From contig NZ_CAMLSE010000021.1 of assembly GCF_946482605.1 (NCBI RefSeq), forward strand, positions 1-64,000: a stretch of DNA of 64,000 nt, read 5' to 3'. The stretch is from an uncultured Dyadobacter sp. GTDB lineage: Bacteria > Bacteroidota > Bacteroidia > Cytophagales > Spirosomataceae. Positions 17,998 through 26,835 of this stretch are shown here, in pieces (positions within the stretch are counted from its first letter, which is position 1; each line of letters begins with the position of its first letter). The position numbers and the translations under genes were made by a program. The notes under the pieces are model-generated. The model made no database searches, had not been told where the DNA came from, and worked only from the letters and a program-made list of their open reading frames with translations.

Positions 17998-18903
17998 CTA
18001 TTTTTTCTTCTTTTTAACTGTCGAAACGGCTTCTTTCACCGGTGCGGCTTTGGCTTGCATGTCGGCGATCGCTTTTTCAACTTGTGGTTTGTAGAAGTTG
18101 TAAGCACCGTCCGGAGCGGCAGCACCTACTGTCAGTGCTTTTTGTGCTACCGGGATGGCTTCCGCCGTTTTTCCGAGCTTGTTGAGAATCTGTGCTTTGG
18201 TCCACAATGCGCCGAATGATTCTTTCAAACCGATCGCTTTGTCAGCGAGTGAAAGTGCTACTTGCAGATCCTTGCCTTTTGAAAGCAGGTAACCGGCTGT
18301 GCTTTGCAATGTGGCTACATCTTCCGGTTTCTCGGCAACTGCCTTGTTCAATGCAGTCAAAGTGAGGGACTCGGTACTTACCGCAATGGGGACGGGGACA
18401 TTGACCGATGACCATGAAAGGTTCAAAAACGCCGTACTGTCCGTTACCGGCTCAATCTCTATTTTGAATGCCTCGTTGAATTCGCTTGAAGTAGGAACCA
18501 CCATCGTACGGGCTACGTCTTCCGATTCTTTGTAATTATCGGTACCGCCCTGTTCGTAGTTTTTATTCAGAATAACCGTCCAGGCAGCGCCGTTGGGAAT
18601 AGAAAACAATGCATACTTACCCGCTGGTACTTTTTTGCCGCCGAACGTGAACTCGGTGCTGGCTTCGAAAACGGTGGCCATGTTGGCACCGGTGCGCCAG
18701 ATCTGGTTGTAGGGCGCTAATGCCGAGCCATCGGCGAATACTTTGCGGCCTTTAATGTAAGGACGGGAATATTTGACGGTGAAATCGCTTACACCCACGG
18801 TTTGCATAACAGTGGCTGCCGGGCTGGGCGCGGGCACACGTTGTGCCAGGGACGCGGTCGCCATCAGGGCAGCGAGGGACATGGATAATAGATGCTTTTT
18901 CAT
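17998..18903 (-). CDS. Secreted DUF2911 protein with TPR-like C-terminal half
   Basis: A 301-residue exported protein. A Sec signal peptide covers residues 1-20 (LLSMSLAALMATASLAQ). The DUF2911 domain follows (about 25-170), with VKYSRPYIKGRKVFADG and APYNQIWRTGANMAT, the family hallmark, and KKVPAGKYALFSIP. The second half is helical with TPR-like repeats (LADKAIGLKESFGALWTKAQ), and the tail is a run of lysines. The function of DUF2911 is unknown; it is common in Bacteroidota and looks like a beta-rich ligand-binding fold. ATG start at 18903. Confidence 0.88.
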   Translation of the reverse strand: MKKHLLSMSLAALMATASLAQRVPAPSPAATVMQTVGVSDFTVKYSRPYIKGRKVFADGSALAPYNQIWRTGANMATVFEASTEFTFGGKKVPAGKYALFSIPNGAAWTVILNKNYEQGGTDNYKESEDVARTMVVPTSSEFNEAFKIEIEPVTDSTAFLNLSWSSVNVPVPIAVSTESLTLTALNKAVAEKPEDVATLQSTAGYLLSKGKDLQVALSLADKAIGLKESFGALWTKAQILNKLGKTAEAIPVAQKALTVGAAAPDGAYNFYKPQVEKAIADMQAKAAPVKEAVSTVKKKKK

Positions 18904-18980
18904 TGTTTGAATAAGGTGGTTTATTGCTTTCAGTTGTTAAACTTGTGGTGAAATTAGAACGAAAAAACCAGATAGTCTAA

Positions 18981-19520
18981 ATGAAAAGGGACAGTTTGCT
19001 CGCATTGCTTGCATCTTACGAACCAGATGCGGGATTAGAGACTGAAATGCACAATGATACGGTTGATTTTGTGAAACAGCACCCCGACTGTTTCGAAAGA
19101 AGCCTGCTGAAAGGACATATCACGGCCTCTGGCTGGGTGCTTTCACCTGGGATGGATTCGGTATTACTCATGCACCACCGAAAGCTCGACCGATGGTTTC
19201 AGCCGGGAGGCCATTGCGATGGTGAACCGGATGTCCGGGAAGTGGCGATGAAAGAGGTAATGGAAGAAACCGGCATCGCCGACCTGCAAGCGTTGCAGGA
19301 CGGTATTTTTGATGTGGATGTACATTTAATACCGGCTGGCAAAGAGACGCCCGAGCATTATCACTACGATATCCGTTTCGCATTCAAAGCGGGCGAGGGG
19401 CAGGATATTGTTTTAAACAATGAATCCAAAGACGTACAATGGGTGCCCGTCGCCCAGGTACAACATTCCAATGATTCTGAATCCATCATGCGGATGGTCC
19501 GGAAAACTACCGCTTTATGA
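18981..19520 (+). CDS. NUDIX hydrolase
   Basis: A 179-residue protein with the Nudix box at about residues 76-98: GGHCDGEPDVREVAMKEVME then ETGI, fitting GX5EX7REUXEEXGU with the catalytic REVMEE-type glutamates present. Such enzymes hydrolyse nucleoside diphosphates linked to other moieties; the exact substrate cannot be read from the sequence. The N-terminal 40 residues are helical and precede the domain as in similar 'DNA mismatch repair MutT-like' proteins. The 3' end overlaps the converging subtilase gene by 14 bases. Confidence 0.92.
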   Translation: MKRDSLLALLASYEPDAGLETEMHNDTVDFVKQHPDCFERSLLKGHITASGWVLSPGMDSVLLMHHRKLDRWFQPGGHCDGEPDVREVAMKEVMEETGIADLQALQDGIFDVDVHLIPAGKETPEHYHYDIRFAFKAGEGQDIVLNNESKDVQWVPVAQVQHSNDSESIMRMVRKTTAL

Positions 19521-21171
19521 ATTTCAGGCTCCTTTCCTGATTATCGATTTTGAGGCGGACCAGGTAAAGCCCTGCTGAAAGCTGAGCGGTTGCAATGGTG
19601 TGTCTGGCTTTCAGGCGAGTACCTGACGAGTGCAGATTGGCGCCGTTCGCTGCGAAAAGACTCACATTCGCCATTTTGCCGACCAGCGTCTGCGGTATAG
19701 AAAGCGTAACCTCGTCCTGCGCCGGATTGGGAGAAAGAATGACTGAGCTCAGGAGTTCCCCTTCGGTCCCCAGCGGAGAAAATTCGTTCTGTGCGATCTC
19801 CTGGGCTTTGATCAGGTTTGGAACACCATAACCCAGCATATTATCCGGGTTCGATGCATTGTGGCCCGACTTTTTCAGTACATATATTACCTGTTGCGCA
19901 GTCAGATTTGGGAATGCCTGCCATAGAATGGCGGCAACGCCTGCGATTTGCGGAGCCGAAAATGAAGTGCCGTAGCTGCTCGAAGCACCACCTGCGAGGT
20001 CCCCGACGATTGTTCCCGCACCCACCGCCGCCACATCCGGCTTTTGCACGCCTGCGGCATTGGGGCCAATAGAACTTAATGACGAATAGCTGCGGTCGTA
20101 ATTGGTTGCTCCGACGGTCAACACCGAATCCACATCGGCCGGCGCGCCTACATATTTCCAGCTGTTGCTACCGTCATTTCCCGACGAATTCACGACCAGT
20201 ATGCCCTTGCGCGTTGCATAGCGCGCGGCTCGGCTCACGATCGTCGTTTTGCCGTCCATGTCTTTATAGGTATGGTTGTACGCTGGCGAATCAAATTCAT
20301 CGTCGAAAGTCGTGTAGCCCAGCGACGAGTTGATCACATCCACGCCAAGGCTATCCGCACGTTCGGCGGCCATGAGCCAGGTGATTTCCTCGTAGGGAGA
20401 TTCTCCGAAGTTGTTTTCGGTGATGTAGAGTGCAAACGAGGCCTTGAATGCGGCCCCTACCATTGTGCCGGGCAGGTAGGCTGCGATCGTTGACATGACA
20501 TTCAGGCCGTGGTAGCCGTCGTTGTAGATATTGCCGTCGCGGGCGACAAAGTCATGGGAGTCGATAATACGTTTTTCGTCGCGCAGTTGTTTGAAATAGG
20601 CTACTTCATCACCTTTGGCATAACCATTGTCCAGAATGGCGATGAGCATGTTTTCTCCCTGAAAGCCTTTTTTGTGCATATCAGCAACCTCCATGAGTGC
20701 CAGCTGCGCATTCATTTTTCCGTAATCCACGTCTGCTGTGGTACCCAGCTTTTCATGCGTTGCGGCGGTACGCGCAATGCCAGGAGACTTGGAGGTGATA
20801 TTGGCCACCGGCAGGTTCAGCTCGATGCCTTTGAAGAAGGGCATTTTTTTGATGTCGGCCAGCTGAGCATCGGAGGCTTCTATTAATGCACCATTAAACC
20901 AGCGGGTCGGATAAATGACTTTGGCGCCGATTTGCCGGACCGCGAACAGGTAGCCGGGATTGACGGGGAAGTCATGGGAGGTGATGGCGATATTCTGTTT
21001 TTTTCGACGGTCGACGGCCCTTTGCGACAGTATTTCGGTCGGTCTCTCGACGGAGTAAGTACTGTTGGCCTTGTCCTTAAACAAAATCAGATACCTGGGA
21101 TTGCTCTGTGCGACAACGGTTGCCTGAGCGAGCAGGAAGGAAAATACAGTGACTAGTATAGTTTTTTTCAT
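19507..21171 (-). CDS. Subtilisin-like serine protease with T9SS C-terminal sorting domain
   Basis: A 554-residue secreted S8 protease. From ATG at 21171 the signal peptide is KKTILVTVFSFLLAQATVVAQ, followed by an inhibitor-like propeptide and the protease domain. The catalytic triad is D181 (AILDNGYA), H221 (GYHGLNVMS) and S403 (GTSFSAPQIAG), with oxyanion N332 (SSGND). The His motif is HGLNV rather than the usual HGTHV, a variant of Bacteroidota subtilases. Residues 470-554 form a type A T9SS sorting domain (ILSPNPAQDEVTL ... LSAGLYLVRLKID ... KFIKR). The window's porW and porX belong to the system expected to export it. Confidence 0.93.
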   Translation of the reverse strand: MKKTILVTVFSFLLAQATVVAQSNPRYLILFKDKANSTYSVERPTEILSQRAVDRRKKQNIAITSHDFPVNPGYLFAVRQIGAKVIYPTRWFNGALIEASDAQLADIKKMPFFKGIELNLPVANITSKSPGIARTAATHEKLGTTADVDYGKMNAQLALMEVADMHKKGFQGENMLIAILDNGYAKGDEVAYFKQLRDEKRIIDSHDFVARDGNIYNDGYHGLNVMSTIAAYLPGTMVGAAFKASFALYITENNFGESPYEEITWLMAAERADSLGVDVINSSLGYTTFDDEFDSPAYNHTYKDMDGKTTIVSRAARYATRKGILVVNSSGNDGSNSWKYVGAPADVDSVLTVGATNYDRSYSSLSSIGPNAAGVQKPDVAAVGAGTIVGDLAGGASSSYGTSFSAPQIAGVAAILWQAFPNLTAQQVIYVLKKSGHNASNPDNMLGYGVPNLIKAQEIAQNEFSPLGTEGELLSSVILSPNPAQDEVTLSIPQTLVGKMANVSLFAANGANLHSSGTRLKARHTIATAQLSAGLYLVRLKIDNQERSLKFIKR

Positions 21172-21254
21172 GGACGCGGTTTTTGAAAGCAACGTTCATT
21201 GCTTCTATTTCCATATACTTCATCAAAGGCAAAAACGTGGAGGTTATCCTGCGG

Positions 21255-22847
21255 CTAGGCTACTTTTTCACCCGGAATGTCACGCCCGCCAAGGTGGTCG
21301 CATTCAAGCAATGCATTGATACCGGGGAAGGGGACAACCGTTTTGAGATAACCATAATTATCCGACAATGTAATAGTCCTGTTGTTATCGCCCATCGAAA
21401 TATCGATATCGGCCATTCCAAACTGACACGGATGCTCATACCCGGCAGCATGGGTGATCTCGATGATCTCCTTGGCGAGGGTTTTCATATAATTATTAAA
21501 CCGCTCGCTTTTCAACGAGGGATCGATACCTGATTCCAGCCATTTGTTGTTGGTGGCAATACCGGTAGGGCAACGGTTGGTATGGCATGTTTGCGCCTGA
21601 ATGCAACCGATCGAGAGCATCGCCTCGCGCGCAACATTAATCACGTCAGCCCCCATCGCAAATGCCATTACTGCCTGTGCAGGCAGCCCGAGCTTCCCGG
21701 AAGCGATGAAAGTGATCTTGTCGTTCAGGTTTCGCTTTTGGAATATTTTGTAAACGGTACTGAATGCGAAAACCAGTGGCAATGACACGTGGTCTGCAAA
21801 GGAGGGAGGCGCAGCACCGGTACCGCCCTCGCCGCCGTCGATCGTAATGAAGTCAGGCCCTTTGCCCGTTTCGACCATCAGATCCGCCAGTTCTTCCCAC
21901 ATTTCCGTTTTCCCGACGGCGGATTTAATGCCCACGGGCAAGCCGGTAGCGGCAGCCATCTGTTCTATAAAATCGACCATGCCGCGGATGTCGGTGAATG
22001 CGCTGTGATAAGGGGGCGAAACAACATCTTTCCCGATCGGTACCCCGCGGATTTCGGCGATTTCGGCAGTGATTTTACTTGCCGGAAGCACACCACCTTT
22101 GCCGGGTTTCGCGCCTTGCGACAGTTTCAGCTCGATCATGCGGACAGTCGGGTTGTTATGCATCAGCTTTACGAGCTTATCCATGACAAAATTGCCGTCG
22201 TCGTCGCGTACGCCGAAATAGGAGGTGCCCATATTAAAAACCACGTCGGCACCATATTTGTGATAGGGTGAAAGCCCGCCTTCTCCGGTATTATGGTAAT
22301 TGCCGAATTTGAAAGAACCCTTATTCAGCGATTCGATGGCGCGCGCCGAGAGCGAACCATAGCTCATTGCGCTCACATTCACCACCGAACGCGGACGGTA
22401 GGGACGTTTCCGGCCGTGGAAGGAGCCGATGGTTTTAGCACACGGAATAGTGTAATGGTGCGGATCGTTGCCATTTTTGACGTGGTGGCTGTGTGTCGAA
22501 TCCACCCGGTAGGGCAGCATGGCAGGCTTGATCAGCACGTAACCCGCTTCCTGCATGTTCTGGTCGGTACCAAAACCCTGGTAATTGTTTTCCTTTTTAG
22601 AAGAAGCATAGATCCAGGAGCGCTGCCGGCGATTGAACGGCAGCTCTTCCCGGTTGTTGGCAACAATGTACTGGCGCAGTTCGGGCCCGATGGTTTCGAT
22701 CATGTACCGGAAGTGACCCACCAACGGGAAGTTATGCTGAATGGTGTGTTTGCGTTGCAGGATGTCCCTTATCGCGATGAATACCGGCACCAGTAAAAGG
22801 TAGTACCAGACTGGCACGGATGCCAGCACAGACCAGACAGTTTCCAT
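21255..22847 (-). CDS. FMN-binding glutamate synthase family protein
   Basis: A 530-residue protein with an N-terminal transmembrane anchor (WYYLLLVPVFIAIRDIL) and then a TIM-barrel domain equal to the FMN/Fe-S domain of glutamate synthase large subunit: VSAMSYGSLSARAIESLNKG, TGEGGLSPYH, LSQGAKPGKGGVLPASKI, ITIDGGEGGTGAAPPSFADH and GCIQAQTCHTNRCPTGIATN with the cysteines. It lacks the glutaminase and C-terminal domains, so it is not a stand-alone glutamate synthase. Its natural reaction is unknown. The aroA gene ends 25 bases upstream, making a probable aroA-this pair. Confidence 0.9.
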   Translation of the reverse strand: METVWSVLASVPVWYYLLLVPVFIAIRDILQRKHTIQHNFPLVGHFRYMIETIGPELRQYIVANNREELPFNRRQRSWIYASSKKENNYQGFGTDQNMQEAGYVLIKPAMLPYRVDSTHSHHVKNGNDPHHYTIPCAKTIGSFHGRKRPYRPRSVVNVSAMSYGSLSARAIESLNKGSFKFGNYHNTGEGGLSPYHKYGADVVFNMGTSYFGVRDDDGNFVMDKLVKLMHNNPTVRMIELKLSQGAKPGKGGVLPASKITAEIAEIRGVPIGKDVVSPPYHSAFTDIRGMVDFIEQMAAATGLPVGIKSAVGKTEMWEELADLMVETGKGPDFITIDGGEGGTGAAPPSFADHVSLPLVFAFSTVYKIFQKRNLNDKITFIASGKLGLPAQAVMAFAMGADVINVAREAMLSIGCIQAQTCHTNRCPTGIATNNKWLESGIDPSLKSERFNNYMKTLAKEIIEITHAAGYEHPCQFGMADIDISMGDNNRTITLSDNYGYLKTVVPFPGINALLECDHLGGRDIPGEKVA

Positions 22848-22872
22848 AAATCAATCCATTGATGATGATATT

Positions 22873-24108
22873 CTAAACTTCCTCCCAGGTAGTAACCTTC
22901 GCCAGGTCGTTCCAGTAGCCTGGATAGGATTTGACGACCACGCCAGGTTCTTCGATCACAATGCGGCTAACCATACCTACCGGCGCGAACGCCATCGCCA
23001 TACGGTGGTCGTCATAGGTGTGGATAGATGGGACCGGCTCGGTTGGAATGTCGGTGATAGCCGTCACTTCATATAAATGGTTCTTTTCCACTTCCTTCAA
23101 TTCCGCTCCCAGCTTTCTGAGCTCTTCCTGCAAGGCAAAAATGCGGTCAGTTTCTTTGATTTTGAGGCTTTCGACGCCCGTTAGCGACAGGCGTATTTTT
23201 TTTACCGCACAGCATACGGCTACTGTTTGGGCAAGGTCGGGGCAGTTGGTAAAATCCCAGCCCAGCGACGCGGCTGCTGGTATCTTGGTCAGCAGCACAC
23301 CACGATCGGTGAAAACGCTTTCCACACCCAGATGCCGCATAATGTCCACAATGGCGCTGTCGCCCTGCAGTGAGTTTTTTTTCAGTCCCAGCAATTCCAC
23401 TTCTGCATCGTCGGCCAACGCAACAATGCTGTACCAGTAGCTCGCGCCCGACCAGTCGGATTCAATGGCGTAAGGTTTAGGCTGGTATTTCAATGGGGGA
23501 ATGAACAAGGTATTGGCTTGCCAGTCGGCCTGGTAGTCGATGCCGAAATGGGCCATCTGATTGAGTGTCATCTCAATGTATGGACGTGAACCTACTTCGC
23601 CTTCCAGCTTGATTTTCAAACCGCCGGGCAGTTGTGGCGCAATCATCAGCAATGCCGAGATATACTGACTGCTCACGTCGCCGCGCATTGTCAGCTCGTT
23701 GTTTCCCGAGTAAGTAAATCCATTCAGTTTCAATGGGGGATAGCCATCCTGTTTCTCATACGTGATGTCCGCTCCCAGTTTCCGTAACGCATCGACCAGA
23801 ATGCCGATAGGGCGTTCGCACATCCTTGGCGTACCGGTCATCGTTTTCTGCTGGTTGGTCACCGCAAAGTAGGCAGTCAGAAAGCGCATGGTCGTCCCCG
23901 CATCGATTACGTCGGCTACCGGATCGGTCGAATTAAGCAGGCGGAGCATGGTTTGCGAGTCGCGGGCCTCCGAAATATTGGTAAGCTCGGATTGGAAACC
24001 GGTAAGCGCATTGATGATCAGGGCGCGGTTGCATTCGCTTTTGGATGCGGCAAGCTGAATTTCTGCACGTATGGATTGCTTGGGGGGATTGACGAGAATG
24101 GATTTCAC
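22873..24108 (-). CDS. aroA: 3-phosphoshikimate 1-carboxyvinyltransferase (EPSP synthase)
   Basis: A 411-residue cytoplasmic enzyme of the shikimate pathway that joins phosphoenolpyruvate to shikimate-3-phosphate. Seen: ASKSECNRALIINAL (phosphate-binding Lys, Ser and Arg), DAGTTMRFLTAYFAVT, RPIGILVDALRKLGA, GDVSSQYISALLMIAP, IKETDRIFALQEELRKLGA and the catalytic late motif YDDHRMAMAF. The start is GTG at 24108. Some canonical residues differ in spacing (MTGTPRMCERPIG in place of LTGDERLRERPM), as in other Bacteroidota. Other aro genes are not adjacent. Confidence 0.95.
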   Translation of the reverse strand: MKSILVNPPKQSIRAEIQLAASKSECNRALIINALTGFQSELTNISEARDSQTMLRLLNSTDPVADVIDAGTTMRFLTAYFAVTNQQKTMTGTPRMCERPIGILVDALRKLGADITYEKQDGYPPLKLNGFTYSGNNELTMRGDVSSQYISALLMIAPQLPGGLKIKLEGEVGSRPYIEMTLNQMAHFGIDYQADWQANTLFIPPLKYQPKPYAIESDWSGASYWYSIVALADDAEVELLGLKKNSLQGDSAIVDIMRHLGVESVFTDRGVLLTKIPAAASLGWDFTNCPDLAQTVAVCCAVKKIRLSLTGVESLKIKETDRIFALQEELRKLGAELKEVEKNHLYEVTAITDIPTEPVPSIHTYDDHRMAMAFAPVGMVSRIVIEEPGVVVKSYPGYWNDLAKVTTWEEV

Positions 24109-24163
24109 TTTTTAGGATTCTGATTTAACAAATGGATGTGCCGGTCCGTAATGATGTTGGTTA

Positions 24164-24778
24164 TTAATAGGTTTCCAGCACTTTCAACTTATTTCTGGAA
24201 TTGATTTTCAGGGATGCAAATGTGAATTTATAGCAAATAAACCCCGCAGCCATCAGCGACCCGCCAATAACGAGCGTAGAAGCGTCGGTAGTATAACGTT
24301 TGTTATCGACACCCTTGTTGAAAAAATCGGCTCCGATAAAGATGAGACCTGCCAGGGGAAGCAGTGGTGCGGCCTGCGAGATAAATGGGATCCTTTTGGA
24401 TACCTTCATCAGTCTGACATCTTCCAGAAGTATACGCTGGTAATCCATCCGACCAACAGCCTCATTGATAACGCCGATAGTAAACGAAGAATCGTCAATG
24501 GAAGCGATCGTTTCATTAAAGCGGATCGTTTCGTTTTTCATCCGGAACTTGATATTGTCGCCAGGAAAGAACCGGTACCGGTGAAATCCACCAATCACAG
24601 GTGACGCATCGAGCACCAGGTATTTTTGTCCCGGGGTGGCGATTACCCGGCTGGCATTGCCTTGTTTCAGAAAGAGTTCTTCGCTGGAAAGTGCTTTTTT
24701 AGGGTCATAATGGTCTTGAGACCATGCGCAGGTATTCCCCAGGAGAAGCAACAGGACAAAGGAAAGTAGTTGTCTCAT
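24164..24778 (-). CDS. Exported membrane protein of unknown function
   Basis: I do not recognise a family. The 204-residue protein starts at ATG 24778 with a signal peptide (LLSFVLLLLLGNTCAWSQ). A soluble region of about 110 residues follows with a beta-rich look (VIGGFHRYRFFPGDNIKFRM, SSFTIGVINEAV), then two hydrophobic helices (LLPLAGLIFIGADFF and STLVIGGSLMAAGFICYKF) and a short basic C-terminus. Proteins of this layout recur in Cytophagales as conserved hypotheticals. An in-frame TTG 21 bases upstream is less likely as the start. It lies between aroA and the DUF502 gene on the same strand. Confidence 0.75.
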   Translation of the reverse strand: MRQLLSFVLLLLLGNTCAWSQDHYDPKKALSSEELFLKQGNASRVIATPGQKYLVLDASPVIGGFHRYRFFPGDNIKFRMKNETIRFNETIASIDDSSFTIGVINEAVGRMDYQRILLEDVRLMKVSKRIPFISQAAPLLPLAGLIFIGADFFNKGVDNKRYTTDASTLVIGGSLMAAGFICYKFTFASLKINSRNKLKVLETY

Positions 24779-24865
24779 AGTACTTAAAGAATGGTTCAAA
24801 TATAGGGAATCATTCTCTTAAACGGGCATAACTATTGCATTGTTGCCCATTAAAAACCTGTTAAA

Positions 24866-25489
24866 CTAATCCTCCTCAGTGGTTTCCTCTTTGGAGACCT
24901 TCACGGACACACCGCCGGAAACAAGCATCTTCATGACGTCAGTGGATTTGGCATCAAGCAGCGATACATGCTCAGTAGGTACAATAAACAGCTCTCCGGA
25001 CAGTGCATAGGAGAGGGGCATGTACACGGCCACATGGTCCGCAATTTTGAGATGGCTCAGGTCTGTCTGCGTGATGAAGCCAATTTTTTTGATGTTCGTT
25101 TCCTTGTACATCGTAACCAGTACCGGCTGGTTGAACTTCTTTTTGTCGCCCACGAACGCCAGGATCAGGTCTTTGATCGAGTAATAGATCAGGCTGACTA
25201 GCGGAATCCGCCGCATGATGCTTTCCGTAAACTTGAAAAATGACTGGGGAACAATCGTCGAAAACAGGAAACCCAGTAAGATGATGCCTGAAATGATGAT
25301 CAGCACGCCCAGACCGGGCAGGTAGACCGACTGTTCATTGGAAATACGGATATCGATGGGCAGAATATTGTCAAGATACTCCACGCCGGTCCATATGATG
25401 AGCACCGTAGCATAGAGCGGAGCAACCAGCACCAGCCCTCTTATAAAGTAGCTGATGATGCGTTTGAGGAAAGAATTTTTAATATCCAT
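24866..25489 (-). CDS. DUF502 membrane protein
   Basis: A 207-residue inner-membrane protein with two N-terminal transmembrane helices (YFIRGLVLVAPLYATVLIIW and GLGVLIIISGIILLGFLFS) and a conserved cytoplasmic domain: IPLVSLIYYSIKDLILAF, PVLVTMYKETNIKKIGFITQ, ADHVAVYMPLSYALSGELFIVP. This is DUF502, a family found in plants (LIKE-COV) and bacteria with no settled biochemical function. The C-terminal tail is acidic. ATG start at 25489. The upstream 218 bases to the divergent Ldh_2 gene carry no clear promoter box. Confidence 0.9.
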   Translation of the reverse strand: MDIKNSFLKRIISYFIRGLVLVAPLYATVLIIWTGVEYLDNILPIDIRISNEQSVYLPGLGVLIIISGIILLGFLFSTIVPQSFFKFTESIMRRIPLVSLIYYSIKDLILAFVGDKKKFNQPVLVTMYKETNIKKIGFITQTDLSHLKIADHVAVYMPLSYALSGELFIVPTEHVSLLDAKSTDVMKMLVSGGVSVKVSKEETTEED

Positions 25490-25707
25490 GAATGTAGCTC
25501 CCAGGTGATGGAGCTGATTAGCAGATAGATAATGCTTCCGTACAAAGGGATGGCCTGTACAGAGACAGTTGAACGATGAGCGGCAAAATCAGATCGTGAA
25601 AATGAAATATTGGACGATGCCGATTGAATTAGGATATTTGCAAGTCCGGTACCCTTTTTTGCTTCTGTGCCGGTAAAATTAAAAAGAAGTTCACTCATTT
25701 GACGTAT

Positions 25708-26787
25708 ATGTATCAGGCCAGTTATTTAAAACATTTTACGGAGGAAGTTTTTCTGGCGATAGGGTGTAATCCGGAAGAGGCCCGACTGGCATCCGAAGTA
25801 TTGGTTAGTGCGGATTTAAGGGGAGTTGATTCGCACGGGATCGCGCGGCTGGCTGGATATGTCAGGCTTTACGACCATGGGCGGCTCAATCCCACGCCGG
25901 ATGTACGGGTTGTGTATGAAACGCCCAGTACGGCGGTTGTCGATGGGGACCGCGGCCTGGGCCTCGTTGTCGCTCCCAAAGCAATGGAGATCGCCATGGA
26001 AAAGGCTGAGAAGGTAGGTTCCGGCTGGGTCTCGGTGCGTAATTCGAACCATTTCGGTATTGCCGGTTATCATGCGATGCTGGCTTTGGAGAAGGATATG
26101 ATCGGCTGGACGATGACCAATGCCGCACCGCTCGTAACACCGACATTTTCATTGGACAAACTGCTGGGTACCAATCCGATCGCAGTGGCAGTTCCCGCAT
26201 TGACCGAGCCCGCATTTGTGGCCGATTTCGCCTCGACGGCGGTTGCATACGGTAAGTTCGAAATTTTACAACGCAAGGGCCTGCCTGCTCCATTGGGCTG
26301 GGCTCAGGATGCGGATGGAAACCCCACAACGGATTCCAACGCAGTCAAGAGTGGCGGAGGGCTGCTTCCGCTGGGTTCGGATCGGGAGCACGGCAGCCAC
26401 AAGGGATATGGCCTGGGCGCGATCGTCGATATTTTTTCGGGGGTTCTTTCCGGTGCAAATTTCGGACCATGGGTTCCTCCGTTTGCTACCGCGGGTTTTA
26501 TGGGTGTGCAGCAAAGTGCAGGGCTCGGTACCGGACATTTTCTGGGCGCGATGCGGGTCGACGGTTTCAGGCCGGCCGAGGAATTTAAGCAGGATATGGA
26601 CAAATGGATCGGTGCCTTTCGGAATGCAAGGGCCGTGGAAGGTGAGAGAGTGTTGATCCCCGGCGATCCTGAGAGGGAAATGGAGGCAGAACGTAGCTTG
26701 AATGGTATCAAACTGCTGGAACCGGTAGTTTTGTCACTCGACGAGCTCGCCAAAAGGTTCGGCATACCCTTTGAAATGAATTTATAA
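25708..26787 (+). CDS. Ldh_2 family malate/L-lactate-type dehydrogenase
   Basis: A 359-residue NAD(P)-dependent 2-hydroxyacid dehydrogenase of the malate/L-sulfolactate/ureidoglycolate type, a fold distinct from classical LDH. Seen: LRGVDSHGIARLAGYVRLYD with the conserved Asp-Ser-His-Gly, VSVRNSNHFGIAGYHAML with the catalytic His, TNPIAVAVPA and SHKGYGLGAIVDIFSGVLSG. The substrate (malate, lactate, sulfolactate or another) cannot be decided from sequence. I chose ATG 25708; an in-frame TTG lies 9 bases upstream. mltG follows after 48 bases that include a short degenerate repeat. Confidence 0.9.
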   Translation: MYQASYLKHFTEEVFLAIGCNPEEARLASEVLVSADLRGVDSHGIARLAGYVRLYDHGRLNPTPDVRVVYETPSTAVVDGDRGLGLVVAPKAMEIAMEKAEKVGSGWVSVRNSNHFGIAGYHAMLALEKDMIGWTMTNAAPLVTPTFSLDKLLGTNPIAVAVPALTEPAFVADFASTAVAYGKFEILQRKGLPAPLGWAQDADGNPTTDSNAVKSGGGLLPLGSDREHGSHKGYGLGAIVDIFSGVLSGANFGPWVPPFATAGFMGVQQSAGLGTGHFLGAMRVDGFRPAEEFKQDMDKWIGAFRNARAVEGERVLIPGDPEREMEAERSLNGIKLLEPVVLSLDELAKRFGIPFEMNL

Positions 26788-26802
26788 AAGCAAAACAGAA
26801 CC

Positions 26803-26827
26803 AGCCGATAGCCGAAAGCTGACAGCC
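26803..26827. repeat. Short degenerate tandem repeat (AGCCGAT type)
   Basis: Three to four imperfect 8-9 base units (AGCCGATAGCCGAAAGCTGA...) between the Ldh_2 gene and mltG. Similar short GCCGATAGC strings are common between Bacteroidota genes. No reading frame or hairpin depends on it. Confidence 0.6.
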
Positions 26828-26835
26828 AAAAACTT

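Noticed and set aside
25441..25698. 85-codon minus-strand frame upstream of the DUF502 gene
   Set aside because: It overlaps the DUF502 start, has no recognised motif and would leave no room for the promoter. The hydrophobic patch alone is not enough support.
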